64,000 nt of DNA, from NCBI GenBank assembly GCA_041484195.1, contig JBGPHC010000011.1, forward strand, positions 1 to 64,000. The letters run 5' to 3'. Each line of letters begins with the position of its first letter. The stretch's first letter is position 1. Positions 9,607 to 18,526 of this stretch are shown here, one piece after another. This DNA comes from PSRI01 sp041484195. Lineage in GTDB: Bacteria; Bacteroidota; Bacteroidia; Chitinophagales; Chitinophagaceae. The position numbers were made by a program, and so were the translations under genes. The notes beneath the pieces are model-generated. The model was not told the DNA's origin. It worked only from the letters and a program-made list of their open reading frames with translations, and made no database searches.

Positions 9607-9971
9607 AGTAATTTGTTTGATACTGGTGTTTTAGTCCAAAACTGGATTTGGAATTCTCAGGCCAGCAATCGGTATTAATTTCAAAGGAAATTATATTAGG
9701 TTAAGAAAATAATGTGCCTGATATGACGATTCAAAATCGCCAATGGCCTATTGGGCCGGAATGTTTTTTTTCCTTATCTGCTGTGAAGTATACCTAATGA
9801 TGCGACAATTTTTGTAGCTTTTTGCGCCGAAGCTACGTCCGGAGCCATAGGCTGTAGCCGGATGCCTATCCACGAAGGACCATTGCGGGCGAAGGTGAGC
9901 CGCATCCATAGCCCACTAGTAAATTGAAGACTGGGCGAAGCCTACCTACACTAAGCTTTGGTGGGCGAAGG
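9607..9971. other. 365-bp intergenic region between fecR and tRNA-Ala
   Basis: No coding sequence is visible. It contains a hairpin at 9814-9836 (GTAGCTT / AAGCTAC). Between 9885 and 9970, on the 3' side of the tRNA, the octamer GGGCGAAG occurs three times. The fecR promoter should lie in the 9607-9750 part, but no box could be assigned with confidence. Confidence 0.6.
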
Positions 9972-10045
<74 letters not shown>

Positions 10046-10176
10046 TGCATTTTCATTACCCAAATGCCTTCCGGCAAATGGATTGCAAATATACCAGAGG
10101 TCAACATCACGGCAAAATTCAAATTCTCCCCAACTTGGGCAAGGCTTTTGCAGTATATCCTTTCAAAACCAATACT

Positions 10177-11301
10177 ATGAAGCTGAAATTTTCCGGAATG
10201 ATGCTCATATCTGCCTTTGTTGCCATTTCCTTTATATCCTGCAAAAAGAGCAAGAATCAAAACAATCCTCCTGACAATTGGCCAACGGATTCCATCCGAA
10301 CCGTAGTGCAAGGCCTCAATTTCCCTTGGGAAATCTTGTGGGGCCCCGATGACCATATCTGGATGACCGAAAGGCCAGGAAAAATTTCCAGTATCGATCC
10401 AAAAACAGGCGATATTTTGTTCAGCGCCACTATCCCCGACGTGGTTTCCAATGGTGAGGGAGGACTTCTCGGCATGGCACTGCATCCCGATTTCATGCAA
10501 AACGGCTACATCTACGTCAGTTACAACTACAGCGCAAGTGGAGGCTATCGCGAAAAAATTATGCGGTTCAAATACAGTAATCTCAGTCTCAAAGAACCAT
10601 TGACCCTGATTGAAAATATTCCGGCTTCCAGCATCCACAATGGATCCAGGGTGAGGATCATAGATGATGGCACTGGTCTCAAATTATATTTTACATCCGG
10701 TGACGCATCTGTCAGCAGTAATGCCCAGGATCAGAATTCAAGAAGTGGAAAAGTGATGCGACTGAATTTGGATGGATCCGTTCCATCTGATAATCCTGTA
10801 GCCGGTAATCCCATGTGGACATTCGGGCACCGCAATCCACAGGGATTGATATTCGCTAACGGATTTATCTACACGGCGGAGCATGGACCAGATATCGAAG
10901 ATGAAGTTAACATCATAGAAAAGGGAAGAAATTATGGATGGCCCAATGTAAACGGGCCCTGTGATGGCGGCGAATTGAGTTTTTGTAATACCAATAATGT
11001 AAAGGAACCAATATGGTCTTCGGGCAGCTCAACCATCGCAACTTCGGGGATCGATTATTACGACAAGGATCTGATCACCGGATGGAAGAATTCCATTTTG
11101 GTCGCTACACTAAAGGACGAAAGCCTGCGTCAACTCAAACTGAGCGACGATCACAAATCCGTGATCCAGGCCAATACTTATTTCAAGAATCAATTCGGAA
11201 GGCTAAGAGATATCTGTATCTCCCCCGCAGGCAGAGTGTACCTCTGCACAAGCAACGGAGGAGATGCCGATAAATTGATTGAGATCAGCAGATTGAATTA
11301 G
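10177..11301 (+). CDS. PQQ-type glucose/sorbosone dehydrogenase family lipoprotein
   Basis: 374 residues from the ATG at 10177, chosen because it begins a signal peptide with lipobox FISC. A longer frame starts at 10078 but lacks signal character. The six-bladed propeller motifs of soluble aldose dehydrogenases are present: GLNFPWEILWGPDDHIWMTE, GEGGLLGMALHPDF, GLKLYFTSGDA, FGHRNPQGL and AEHGPDIEDEVNIIEKGRNY, followed by a tryptophan. Members oxidise aldose sugars with PQQ as cofactor outside the cytoplasm; the PQQ/calcium residues were not checked one by one. It is a single gene that reads away from the tRNA. No electron-acceptor gene is adjacent. Confidence 0.88.
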   Translation: MKLKFSGMMLISAFVAISFISCKKSKNQNNPPDNWPTDSIRTVVQGLNFPWEILWGPDDHIWMTERPGKISSIDPKTGDILFSATIPDVVSNGEGGLLGMALHPDFMQNGYIYVSYNYSASGGYREKIMRFKYSNLSLKEPLTLIENIPASSIHNGSRVRIIDDGTGLKLYFTSGDASVSSNAQDQNSRSGKVMRLNLDGSVPSDNPVAGNPMWTFGHRNPQGLIFANGFIYTAEHGPDIEDEVNIIEKGRNYGWPNVNGPCDGGELSFCNTNNVKEPIWSSGSSTIATSGIDYYDKDLITGWKNSILVATLKDESLRQLKLSDDHKSVIQANTYFKNQFGRLRDICISPAGRVYLCTSNGGDADKLIEISRLN

Positions 11302-11470
11302 GTAATGCTGTCTATCCGGGATGGCTGCTTCAATCCGGTCACAATGCCAATTCCAGATGTCCATATTAGACCATTCATTGGTCATTCACTGGAATTTTGC
11401 TTCACATACAGCTTACCTCAGGCTTATTTAATTGACATAGACAATCTACTTTGAAAAGCCGATCCGGCAT

Positions 11471-11860
11471 TCAACCTTCATATTTCACCTTTAATATCTT
11501 GAATTCCTTCAGTCCAGGGGGCATTTTCCAGGTCACGGTCTGTCCCGGCCTGAAACCAATAAGAGCAGCACCCATGGGAGTCAGAATAGAAATCTTCATT
11601 TTCTGAATATCCGCTTCCCGCGGCATCACTATTGTGAACTCTGATTCCTTCCCATTGGCCAGATCCTTGATTCGCACCCTGGAATTGATGCGAATGGTAT
11701 CCGATGGAAATTCCCCGTTCTTAACGACTGTCGCTCTCATGATTTCATGGGAAAGTGTCATTTCATCATGGCTACTGCCTGAGTTTGAACCCACCAGGCG
11801 CTTTAGAAGAAGATAGTCTTCCTCACATAATATAACCGGGTTTTTTTGAATTGTTTTCAT
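11471..11860 (-). CDS. GreA/GreB C-terminal-domain (Rnk-like) protein, copy A
   Basis: 129 residues. A short N-terminal segment (ILCEEDYLLLKRLV) precedes the FKBP-like GreA/GreB C-terminal domain (RINSRVRIKDLANGKESEFT, ILTPMGAALIGFRPGQTVTW). It lacks the long antiparallel coiled coil of true GreA, so it resembles Rnk, a nucleoside-diphosphate-kinase regulator that binds RNA polymerase near the secondary channel without transcript-cleavage activity. Two paralogs lie at 14271 and 15534 on the other strand. The gene is convergent with the dehydrogenase before it. The molecular function is inferred from the fold only. Confidence 0.85.
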   Translation of the reverse strand: MKTIQKNPVILCEEDYLLLKRLVGSNSGSSHDEMTLSHEIMRATVVKNGEFPSDTIRINSRVRIKDLANGKESEFTIVMPREADIQKMKISILTPMGAALIGFRPGQTVTWKMPPGLKEFKILKVKYEG

Positions 11861-12683
11861 TTTAGATTATTTCGATTGAGAATTAATAAATGATTGCCTC
11901 CCGGAAATGGAAGGAATATTGCACATAAAAAAAGGCTTTCGGATATCCCCGAATGCCCGCCTCTTCAAAGCTATCCGGGGTCTAGTAAAAAAAGTCCTTT
12001 AGGGAAACGAAAAGTGTAGAACCAGATATATTACCTGATTTACGTACAGGCATAAATGCATGTTCCGGGAATGGAGAGATCCCAATTGGCCTACTGTGGC
12101 TTCTATTATATTTGAGAATGCATTTCATTAGCATGCGAAGATACTGATCTTTTCGCATCTTGCATTGCCGGCGCTGTTAAAAAAAGAATTAGAAAACAAG
12201 GAAATTCCCTTCCAAAAGGCTTGATAAAGCAAAATCAATCTGGGGCCATCATGCAATTTCCTGTTGGGAAAAAATAAATCAGGAATACTGAAATAAAGAA
12301 AATGCCAGTTACAATTGGTATGAGAAAGCCTGGAATTCCAGATTCAATAAAAGGATATTTCTCCCAGATCCACAAAATAATACAGTATCAATAGCATAGT
12401 TCAATAATTATTTGAATTAACTTTTCTATAATCATTAATAGGCGTTCAACTCAGGTAAAAACAGTAGATTTGCTGGTCTTGAAGAATTTTATTTACATAC
12501 AATCCCATTGTTTTTTCGGCGATCTGTTCAGGATTGCTGAATCGAATACTATATCCAGAAAGCTTCACTTCTTCTCCAATTTCAAGGCCTTTGATACCCT
12601 GGCCCCGGCCTGAGAAATTCTCAAGCAGGCACGGGGATAATTACTTTCTCTTTTCTTAATTCATTCAGGTTAAATCAATTTCC
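11861..12683. other. 823-bp region without a clear gene; two short minus-strand open stretches
   Basis: No normal gene is visible. Two minus-strand frames look more coding-like than background. The stretch 12451-12640 (about 63 codons, no start codon at its beginning) includes GQGIKGLEIGEEVKLSGYSI. The stretch 12235-12375 (46 codons, only a TTG start) encodes a hydrophobic helix (FLIPIVTGIFFISVFLIYFF). They may be remnants of decayed genes. The promoter for the plus-strand gene at 12684 should also lie here. Confidence 0.4.
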
Positions 12684-14252
12684 ATGTTACGAAATCAAAA
12701 ACTGGTTTCAGTAAGCAGAAGCATTGTATTATTCGCTGTTCTTATCAATGTTTTGGTCATCGCCTTGGCATATATAAATAATCCGTGGCTATTTTGGCTC
12801 CTGTTGATTACCGCGCCGGTCCTGACTCTTGCCCTGTATAATATCATACAGAAAAAACACGCAGTGCTTCGAAATTATCCACTAATAGGATACCTGAGGT
12901 ACTGGATGGAATCCCTAAGGCCTGAATTGCGGCAATATTTTTTTGAATCAGATAGCGATGGCAAGCCTTTCAGCAGGCGGCAACGCTCCATTGTGTACCA
13001 AAGAGCCAAGAATGAGCGGCAAACGGTAGCGTTTGGTATGCAGTTGGATAACAATTTGCCAGGTCATGAATGGATGGCCCATACCATTTATCCTGTCACA
13101 GTCGAACAGAAGGATCTGAGAGTATTGATTGGAAATGAGCAATGCAGTCAGCCCTATGATGCAAGCATTCTGAATATCGGAGCCATGAGCTATGGCGCTC
13201 TAAGCAAAACAGCCATCAGGTCATTGAATGAAGGTGCAAGATTGGGAGGCTTCGCCCACAACACGGGTGAAGGAGGAATCAGTCCCCATCATCTGAATGG
13301 CGGCGACCTGATTTGGCAAATTGGGACCGGCTATTTCGGGTGCAGAAATGACCGGGGACATTTCAGCGATGAGCTTTTCAGGGAAAACGCCTGGCGGCCG
13401 GAAGTCAAGATGATTGAATTGAAGCTTTCTCAGGGCGCTAAACCAGGTCATGGCGGCATTTTGCCGGCCGCAAAAAATACTGCTGAAATTGCGGGTATCC
13501 GTAATGTTGAGCCAGGCGCCACAATTTTTTCTCCTCCCGGCCATTCCGCATTCATAAATGCCGAAGGAATGATCTTGTTCCTTGAAAAATTGCGCCGATT
13601 GTCAGGAGGTAAGCCTGTTGGAATCAAACTCTGCATCGGCAACAAAAAGGAGTTTCATAAAATTTGCTTTGCCATCCGCAAGTCAGAGATCATTCCTGAT
13701 TTTATTTGCGTGGATGGTTCCGAAGGTGGTACAGGCGCCGCACCATTGGAATTTACGGATTCTGTGGGAATGCCCCTTTATGAAGCATTGAATTTTGTGT
13801 CGCAGACTCTCCAGATTTATGACCTTAAGAAAAAGGTAAAAATCATCGCGGCTGGAAAGATCATATCAGGTTTTGACATTTTGAAAGTGCTTGCTCTTGG
13901 TGCCAGTTGCTGTTATAGCGCGAGAGGAATGATGTTTGCCCTGGGCTGCATTCAGGCCCTTCGGTGCGACCGAGATGATTGTCCCGTAGGTGTTGCCACG
14001 CAAAATCCCGCTTTATACAGGGCACTCAATGTTTCTGATAAGCGCATCCGTGTTGCGAGCTTTCACCGGAATACTATCAAAGCCACTATTGAATTGATGG
14101 AAGCGGGTGGATTCAGCGACCCTTCGGCGGTAAGCCTCTCACGCTTTTTCAGGCGACTCGATCTCATGAATACAAAAAGCCTGGCGGAGATATACAAAAA
14201 GAACCATGACTGGTCCATATTGAAAAAGGATTACAATTCATCATTAAATTGA
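12684..14252 (+). CDS. Membrane-anchored FMN-binding glutamate synthase-family protein
   Basis: 522 residues. Two N-terminal membrane segments (about residues 10-50) are followed by a GltB2-type FMN barrel. Visible landmarks are NIGAMSYGALSKTAIRSLNE, NTGEGGISPHH, SQGAKPGHGGILPAAK, DGSEGGTGAAPLEFTD, and the cysteine cluster CIQALRCDRDDCPVGVATQ, whose Cx5Cx4C spacing is that of the [3Fe-4S] ligands in glutamate synthase. The amidotransferase domain of GltB is absent, so it cannot hydrolyse glutamine itself; an alternative electron donor and acceptor role is likely but unknown. The next gene (Gre-like B) starts 6-18 bp behind it, which suggests co-transcription. Confidence 0.88.
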   Translation: MLRNQKLVSVSRSIVLFAVLINVLVIALAYINNPWLFWLLLITAPVLTLALYNIIQKKHAVLRNYPLIGYLRYWMESLRPELRQYFFESDSDGKPFSRRQRSIVYQRAKNERQTVAFGMQLDNNLPGHEWMAHTIYPVTVEQKDLRVLIGNEQCSQPYDASILNIGAMSYGALSKTAIRSLNEGARLGGFAHNTGEGGISPHHLNGGDLIWQIGTGYFGCRNDRGHFSDELFRENAWRPEVKMIELKLSQGAKPGHGGILPAAKNTAEIAGIRNVEPGATIFSPPGHSAFINAEGMILFLEKLRRLSGGKPVGIKLCIGNKKEFHKICFAIRKSEIIPDFICVDGSEGGTGAAPLEFTDSVGMPLYEALNFVSQTLQIYDLKKKVKIIAAGKIISGFDILKVLALGASCCYSARGMMFALGCIQALRCDRDDCPVGVATQNPALYRALNVSDKRIRVASFHRNTIKATIELMEAGGFSDPSAVSLSRFFRRLDLMNTKSLAEIYKKNHDWSILKKDYNSSLN

Positions 14253-14270
14253 CCCAACTTGAAAAAAGCA

Positions 14271-14657
14271 ATGATTAAGCCGGTATTGCTCAGGGATGAT
14301 TATGAGCTACTCATTTCCCTTATTAACAATCGGACCAGGGCCTCATACGACAGGAAAAATGTGAATAGACTACAGATGGAGCTCGAGAATAGCCAGGTGG
14401 TGAAAAGCAATTCATTCCCAATAAATACGGTCCGACTCAATTCCAGTGTTTCAATAGTTGATTTGGCAGACAAGAGCGAATTCAAATTTCAGATTGTATT
14501 GCCCGACAGAGCCAATTTCGCATCTGGCAAAATATCAATCGTCTCCCCATTGGGTACGGCCATGATTGGCTATAGCGTGGGGCAACAATTCACATGCCCC
14601 GGACCGGCAGGTAATAAAATATTCCTGATTCGCAAAGTTAAAAATGCCATGCCTTAA
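14271..14657 (+). CDS. GreA/GreB C-terminal-domain (Rnk-like) protein, copy B
   Basis: 128 residues from the ATG at 14271; a TTG at 14259 would add four residues. Same layout as copy A: a short N-terminal helix (PVLLRDDYELLISLI) and the GreA/GreB C domain (VRLNSSVSIVDLADKSEFKF, IVSPLGTAMIGYSVGQ). There is no coiled-coil cleavage domain, so transcript cleavage is not expected. It follows the glutamate-synthase-like gene almost directly and is followed, 36 bp later, by a one-TM protein. The same pair order is repeated at 15534-16525. A regulator that touches RNA polymerase or another protein is inferred. Confidence 0.82.
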   Translation: MIKPVLLRDDYELLISLINNRTRASYDRKNVNRLQMELENSQVVKSNSFPINTVRLNSSVSIVDLADKSEFKFQIVLPDRANFASGKISIVSPLGTAMIGYSVGQQFTCPGPAGNKIFLIRKVKNAMP

Positions 14658-14693
14658 CGGTTGCTCATGTCATTTATTAAGATTGAATAGGTT

Positions 14694-15194
14694 ATGACAA
14701 TGATAGTCTTAGTACTTGGAAGTCTGGTTCTCATGTCACTTACAATATTGTTCTTTACATTCCGGAGTAATCAATCGCGCTTGAATCAAAAGGTCCACAG
14801 GAGATTCGAAGAGCTGATCAATGAACATGATTACAAGGTGGATACATCAGAATCATTCAACAAGAAGAAAATTGCTCTTGACAGTATGAATCAAAAACTG
14901 CTTTTCCTGGACATGAGCAAAAAAACTGAGTTCTTCCATGTGCTCGACCTGCGCCAGCTTTCATTTTGTCATGTAGTGATGCCAGGCAGTAATAATGGCA
15001 ATTATATCTCCGGCATATCGCTGGAATGCATTTTAAGTGATAAATCAACTACAATGTTTCCTTTTTATGAAGCCTCGCAAGACAGTCTTTCAGACATAAA
15101 ACTACTTGCGGAAAAGGCTTCGTTCTGGAGAAAGAAGATAAATAATCATAGATATAACCACAATTTCAACAATTCAAATGATTACGTACCCTAG
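14694..15194 (+). CDS. Unknown single-TM protein, module copy 1
   Basis: 166 residues, family not recognised. An N-terminal membrane helix (MIVLVLGSLVLMSLTILFF) is followed by a basic stretch and a cytoplasmic domain of about 130 residues. It is clearly a paralog of the gene at 15959: both have a K-K/R-I-A-D core (KKIALDSMNQKLLFLDMS against LKRIIAIDLQNRKLMLMDHS), a DL box (LDLRQLSFCHVV against WDLSDILSCEVI), a PFY/PFF motif and a final W-R segment. The domain looks like a small beta-rich sensor. Each copy directly follows a Gre-like gene, so the two products probably act together. The C-terminal tail is Asn-rich. Confidence 0.75.
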   Translation: MTMIVLVLGSLVLMSLTILFFTFRSNQSRLNQKVHRRFEELINEHDYKVDTSESFNKKKIALDSMNQKLLFLDMSKKTEFFHVLDLRQLSFCHVVMPGSNNGNYISGISLECILSDKSTTMFPFYEASQDSLSDIKLLAEKASFWRKKINNHRYNHNFNNSNDYVP

Positions 15195-15533
15195 CCTAAA
15201 TGGGAAATAGTCTCCCTTGAATGCGAAATGAAATGTGAATATGAAACAAACTCATAAAATATCAATACTCACAGTAGCAACTGTTGATTCCGCCCGTGAA
15301 TCCACAGGTTTCGGCACCCTCTTTTTTCCAACTCTCAAAGCCTTCCATACCATTACCGGAGCCAGATGACCTGGTTCCGGGCAATCCTGCTATTGGTACA
15401 ATGAGCGCCACTTAACCAGGCATCATTTCCAAACATCCTGCATTCACCAGAAAGTGCTGAATGGTTCTTGCCATTAGGCTCCGTGAATATTCTACACCTG
15501 CATAAAAATTATGTCATTGCAAATATTAGGATC
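15195..15533. other. 339-bp gap between the two modules
   Basis: No supported gene. A 42-codon ATG frame at 15241-15369 has no recognisable features. The gap separates the two Gre-like/TM pairs and may carry the promoter of the second pair. Confidence 0.5.
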
Positions 15534-15938
15534 ATGAATTCAAGGCAAACAAATCAATTGATATTATTAAAGGATGATTACGACGTACTAATGAACTACC
15601 TGAAAACAGGTGAAATGGAACTAAAATACGATCACGCTCGGGCCAATACGCTTATCGCGGAGATTGAGAAGGCCGAATTGCTGAGCAAGGCCGCTTTTCC
15701 AAAGGACGTAGTTCGTTTGCATTCCAGGATTGTGGTCCGTGACAAGATTGCACGTCGCAATTTTGCCTTTACGCTCGTGCTTCCTGAAGATGCCAGCCAC
15801 AGGGAAGACAAGATTTCCATTCTGGCTCCCCTCGGAACCATGTTATTAGGCGCACGAAAAGGAGCAGACCTCGTCAGGGGAACTGCCGGCAGGAAAAAAT
15901 ATTTCACCATCATGGAGATCATTCATCCAATTGACTAA
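15534..15938 (+). CDS. GreA/GreB C-terminal-domain (Rnk-like) protein, copy C
   Basis: 134 residues from the ATG at 15534. The open frame extends upstream to 15468, but those residues are unlike the two paralogs, which begin just before a D-D/E-D-Y segment (here LILLKDDYDVLMNYL). The C domain carries VRLHSRIVVRDKIARRNFAF and ILAPLGTMLLGARKGADL. It lies 20 bp upstream of the second one-TM protein, the same order and spacing type as copy B with the 14694 gene. The function is inferred to be Rnk-like. It is the most diverged of the three copies. Confidence 0.82.
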   Translation: MNSRQTNQLILLKDDYDVLMNYLKTGEMELKYDHARANTLIAEIEKAELLSKAAFPKDVVRLHSRIVVRDKIARRNFAFTLVLPEDASHREDKISILAPLGTMLLGARKGADLVRGTAGRKKYFTIMEIIHPID

Positions 15939-15958
15939 GCAACCAATAAAATCAAAAT

Positions 15959-16525
15959 ATGAACTCAACCATACTGGTAGCCCTGGTACTCATCATATTC
16001 ATCCTGTTCATTGTACTCATGCTAAAATGGGTGCATAAACAAACACTCAAAGCAGGTCACAGGAAACTGCTTGAAGAATTCAAAACTCATGGGGATGATC
16101 ATGAGCTGGAAATTTTCAGAAAACAGGTTCTTCTCAAGCGGATCATTGCCATTGATTTGCAAAACCGAAAGCTTATGCTGATGGACCATAGTGAAGAAAT
16201 TGAACAGACCAATATTTGGGATCTGAGCGATATTCTCTCCTGTGAAGTGATCGTGTACGAGCCTAACAGGGTTGCCAGGTTCAGCAAGTCGGGGAACCTG
16301 AAATTAGGGCCAGAACGGCAAATCAGCGAAGTGTCGCTTCGTGTTGGAACAACAGATGAGGGCATGCCCAATTTATTGTTCCCCTTCTTCAGGGAAAATC
16401 TTGACCCGGCTTTCACTACAGTTGACCGGATAGGCGAAGCGGAAGAATGGAGGGATTTAATACTGGTACATATCAACACGAATCACCCCGGTCCAGGAAC
16501 AAAAGAAACCGGCAGTAACCGTTAG
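15959..16525 (+). CDS. Unknown single-TM protein, module copy 2
   Basis: 188 residues, family not recognised. An N-terminal membrane helix (ILVALVLIIFILFIVLMLKW) is followed by a basic linker and a soluble domain that aligns along its length with the product of 14694. Shared positions include the RKLMLMDHS strand, WDLSDILSCEVI, ISEVSLRV, LLFPFFRENLDP, and a final E-W-R-D helix. A 20-residue insertion with basic residues (VYEPNRVARFSKSGNLKLGP) separates the two halves. It is coupled to copy C of the Gre-like family, and the next gene starts immediately after its stop. Confidence 0.75.
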   Translation: MNSTILVALVLIIFILFIVLMLKWVHKQTLKAGHRKLLEEFKTHGDDHELEIFRKQVLLKRIIAIDLQNRKLMLMDHSEEIEQTNIWDLSDILSCEVIVYEPNRVARFSKSGNLKLGPERQISEVSLRVGTTDEGMPNLLFPFFRENLDPAFTTVDRIGEAEEWRDLILVHINTNHPGPGTKETGSNR

Positions 16526-16534
16526 TTGCTGAAC

Positions 16535-16906
16535 ATGATAATAAACCGGATTTTTCTGATAAGACATTTGCCCGGCAATTTCGCATTCCCAAACATTGAA
16601 ATCTTACAGCACTTGAAAAGAAGTACGAATGAAACAACAAAATATCTCTTTCAATCAGGAGTTCCATTTACAAGGGATATCCTGGACCAATTGAAAGCAG
16701 AGGGATACAAATACGTGCAGGTCAGGTCATATACCCTCGACAGACGCCAGGACTATATGGAGCCATATTATTTCATTTTAATACCCTGCAAGGCTGATAA
16801 AGCGAATAAAAAAGGGCTGGGAATTTATGAGCCCATCAATAGCGAAATATTGAATGAATGGACAACCGAATCTTCGGATATGAAGGTCTTGATATCCTAT
16901 AAATAA
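16535..16906 (+). CDS. Unknown protein at the end of the Gre-like cluster
   Basis: 123 residues from the ATG at 16535; a TTG at 16526, directly after the previous stop, would add three. It is soluble, with no signal peptide or membrane segment. The first ~60 residues look helical (YLFQSGVPFTRDILDQLKAE) and are followed by beta-rich sequence (YKYVQVRSYTLDRR, YYFILIPCK). I do not recognise a family. The tight junction with the 15959 gene argues for translation coupling and a shared function with the Gre-like/TM module. Coding quality is judged from the lack of stops and ordinary composition. Confidence 0.65.
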   Translation: MIINRIFLIRHLPGNFAFPNIEILQHLKRSTNETTKYLFQSGVPFTRDILDQLKAEGYKYVQVRSYTLDRRQDYMEPYYFILIPCKADKANKKGLGIYEPINSEILNEWTTESSDMKVLISYK

Positions 16907-16972
16907 GCATCCGCGTATCCTTCAATGTCAAAAATAATAGTGGCTGCTGCCGGGCCAATGGATTCATGATTC

Positions 16973-18298
16973 TCAGTCGCCCCAAATCTCGTCTTCGCCA
17001 CGAAGCCATCTTTTCACCAATTCTGTAGACACGGATTTAGGTCTTTCTATCGGGAGACCCAGGGCCCTATCCCAGCAAAGGCTCGCCATGACGCCCAGCG
17101 CGCGGCTGACGCCGAACAATACCGTATAGAATTCATATTCCACCAGGCCGTAGTGAACCAGCAATGCACCGCTGTGTGCATCTACATTTGGCCAGGGGTT
17201 CTTGATCTTACCCAAAGATTTTAAGATCGGAGGTACCACTTCATAAACTCTCCAAACGGTGTTAACGAGAGGATCATCGGGCATATTCCTTTTAGCAAAT
17301 TCCATCTGTGCCGTGAAACGGGGATCAGTCTTGCGCAACACAGCATGGCCATAGCCCGGAACTACTTTTCCTTCCTTTAGAGTCTTCTCAACATATTCTT
17401 CAATTTGTTTATTCGAAGGGAGTTCCACTCCAAGTTCCTGTCGCATTTCAAATATCCATTTGATCACTTCCTGGTTGGCAAGCCCATGAAGTGGCCCTGC
17501 GAGTCCGTTCATCCCGGCAGCAAAGCTCAGGTAGGGATCACTCAGCGCTGAGCCTACCAGGTGAGTTGCGTGTGCTGATACATTGCCTCCTTCATGGTCG
17601 GCATGAATTGTCATATAGAGTCGCATCAATTCCTTAAAACTGGCGTCCTCAAATCCCAGCATATGGGCAAAATTGCCTGCCCAGTCAAGGAGTCCGTTGG
17701 GGTGGATATGTTCACCCTTGCGGTATTTACGTCTATAAATATATGCGGCAATACGGGGCAATCGGGCAATCAAATCCATCGCGTCGTCGAAAGTAGCATC
17801 CCAGTAGTCTTTCTTGTTCATTCCCGCGGCATAACGTTTAGCAAACTGGCTTTCGGTCTGCAATGCCATGATGGCCACCACAAATTGTGTCATCGGATGG
17901 GCCGAAACCGGCAATGCTTCAATGGCGTCAAATACGTGATTGGGAACGTGGGAACGACGTTGCCATAATGCGGTTACCTCATTGGCCTCTTCCGTTTTGG
18001 GCAGTTCTCCTATCAACATCAGGTAAAAAAGTCCTTCCGGCAGGGGTTCGGTTCCTTTGGGAATTTTAGGCAATTTCTCCTGTAATTCAGGAATGGAATA
18101 GCCCCTGAAACGAATCCCCTCCTGCGCATCCAGCAAAGAAGTTTCGCTCACAAGGCCGGTAATGCCCCGCATTCCCTGATAAATTTGCACGAGGGCAACT
18201 TCCCCGATTTTTCTATTTCCATGTTCCTTGAGAATCTCCCTGATCTCGGCGGCCAATGTATCCGCCTTTGTACTGAACCTTTCTTTTATCATGTCCAT
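16973..18298 (-). CDS. gltA: Citrate synthase (mitochondrial-like type)
   Basis: 441 residues; condenses oxaloacetate and acetyl-CoA in the TCA cycle. Catalytic motifs are HADHEGGNVSAH (first active-site His, with the Asn/Ser pair), PLHGLANQE (second His) and VPGYGHAVLRKTDPR (CoA/oxaloacetate-binding His and Arg). The N-terminal extension and the GIRFRGYSIPE segment resemble the mitochondrial form more than the E. coli hexameric type, and length and motif wording fit that subgroup. It is a single gene, convergent with the cluster before it. The start at 18298 or the Met two codons later (18292) are equally possible. Confidence 0.95.
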   Translation of the reverse strand: MDMIKERFSTKADTLAAEIREILKEHGNRKIGEVALVQIYQGMRGITGLVSETSLLDAQEGIRFRGYSIPELQEKLPKIPKGTEPLPEGLFYLMLIGELPKTEEANEVTALWQRRSHVPNHVFDAIEALPVSAHPMTQFVVAIMALQTESQFAKRYAAGMNKKDYWDATFDDAMDLIARLPRIAAYIYRRKYRKGEHIHPNGLLDWAGNFAHMLGFEDASFKELMRLYMTIHADHEGGNVSAHATHLVGSALSDPYLSFAAGMNGLAGPLHGLANQEVIKWIFEMRQELGVELPSNKQIEEYVEKTLKEGKVVPGYGHAVLRKTDPRFTAQMEFAKRNMPDDPLVNTVWRVYEVVPPILKSLGKIKNPWPNVDAHSGALLVHYGLVEYEFYTVLFGVSRALGVMASLCWDRALGLPIERPKSVSTELVKRWLRGEDEIWGD

Positions 18299-18526
18299 AT
18301 TAATAACATTTTAGATTTCCGGGGTTGTTGTATCGAATGATACTATGGGATAATAAAGTTAACTAAAACAATGCATCTATAAGAATCTATAGAGAAATTC
18401 CTGCGACTTCTAATCATACATTAATCTGGTTGATGAATCTCTATAAGCAATAAGATCCTGGTACAGCCGGAGGATTTCAAGTGATATTCTGAATTGGAGA
18501 TTAATTCAACTCCGTCCTTGAGCTGG

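Noticed and set aside
15241..15369. 42-codon ATG frame between the two Gre-like modules
   Set aside because: No recognisable features, no spacing that suggests coupling, and short enough to occur by chance.
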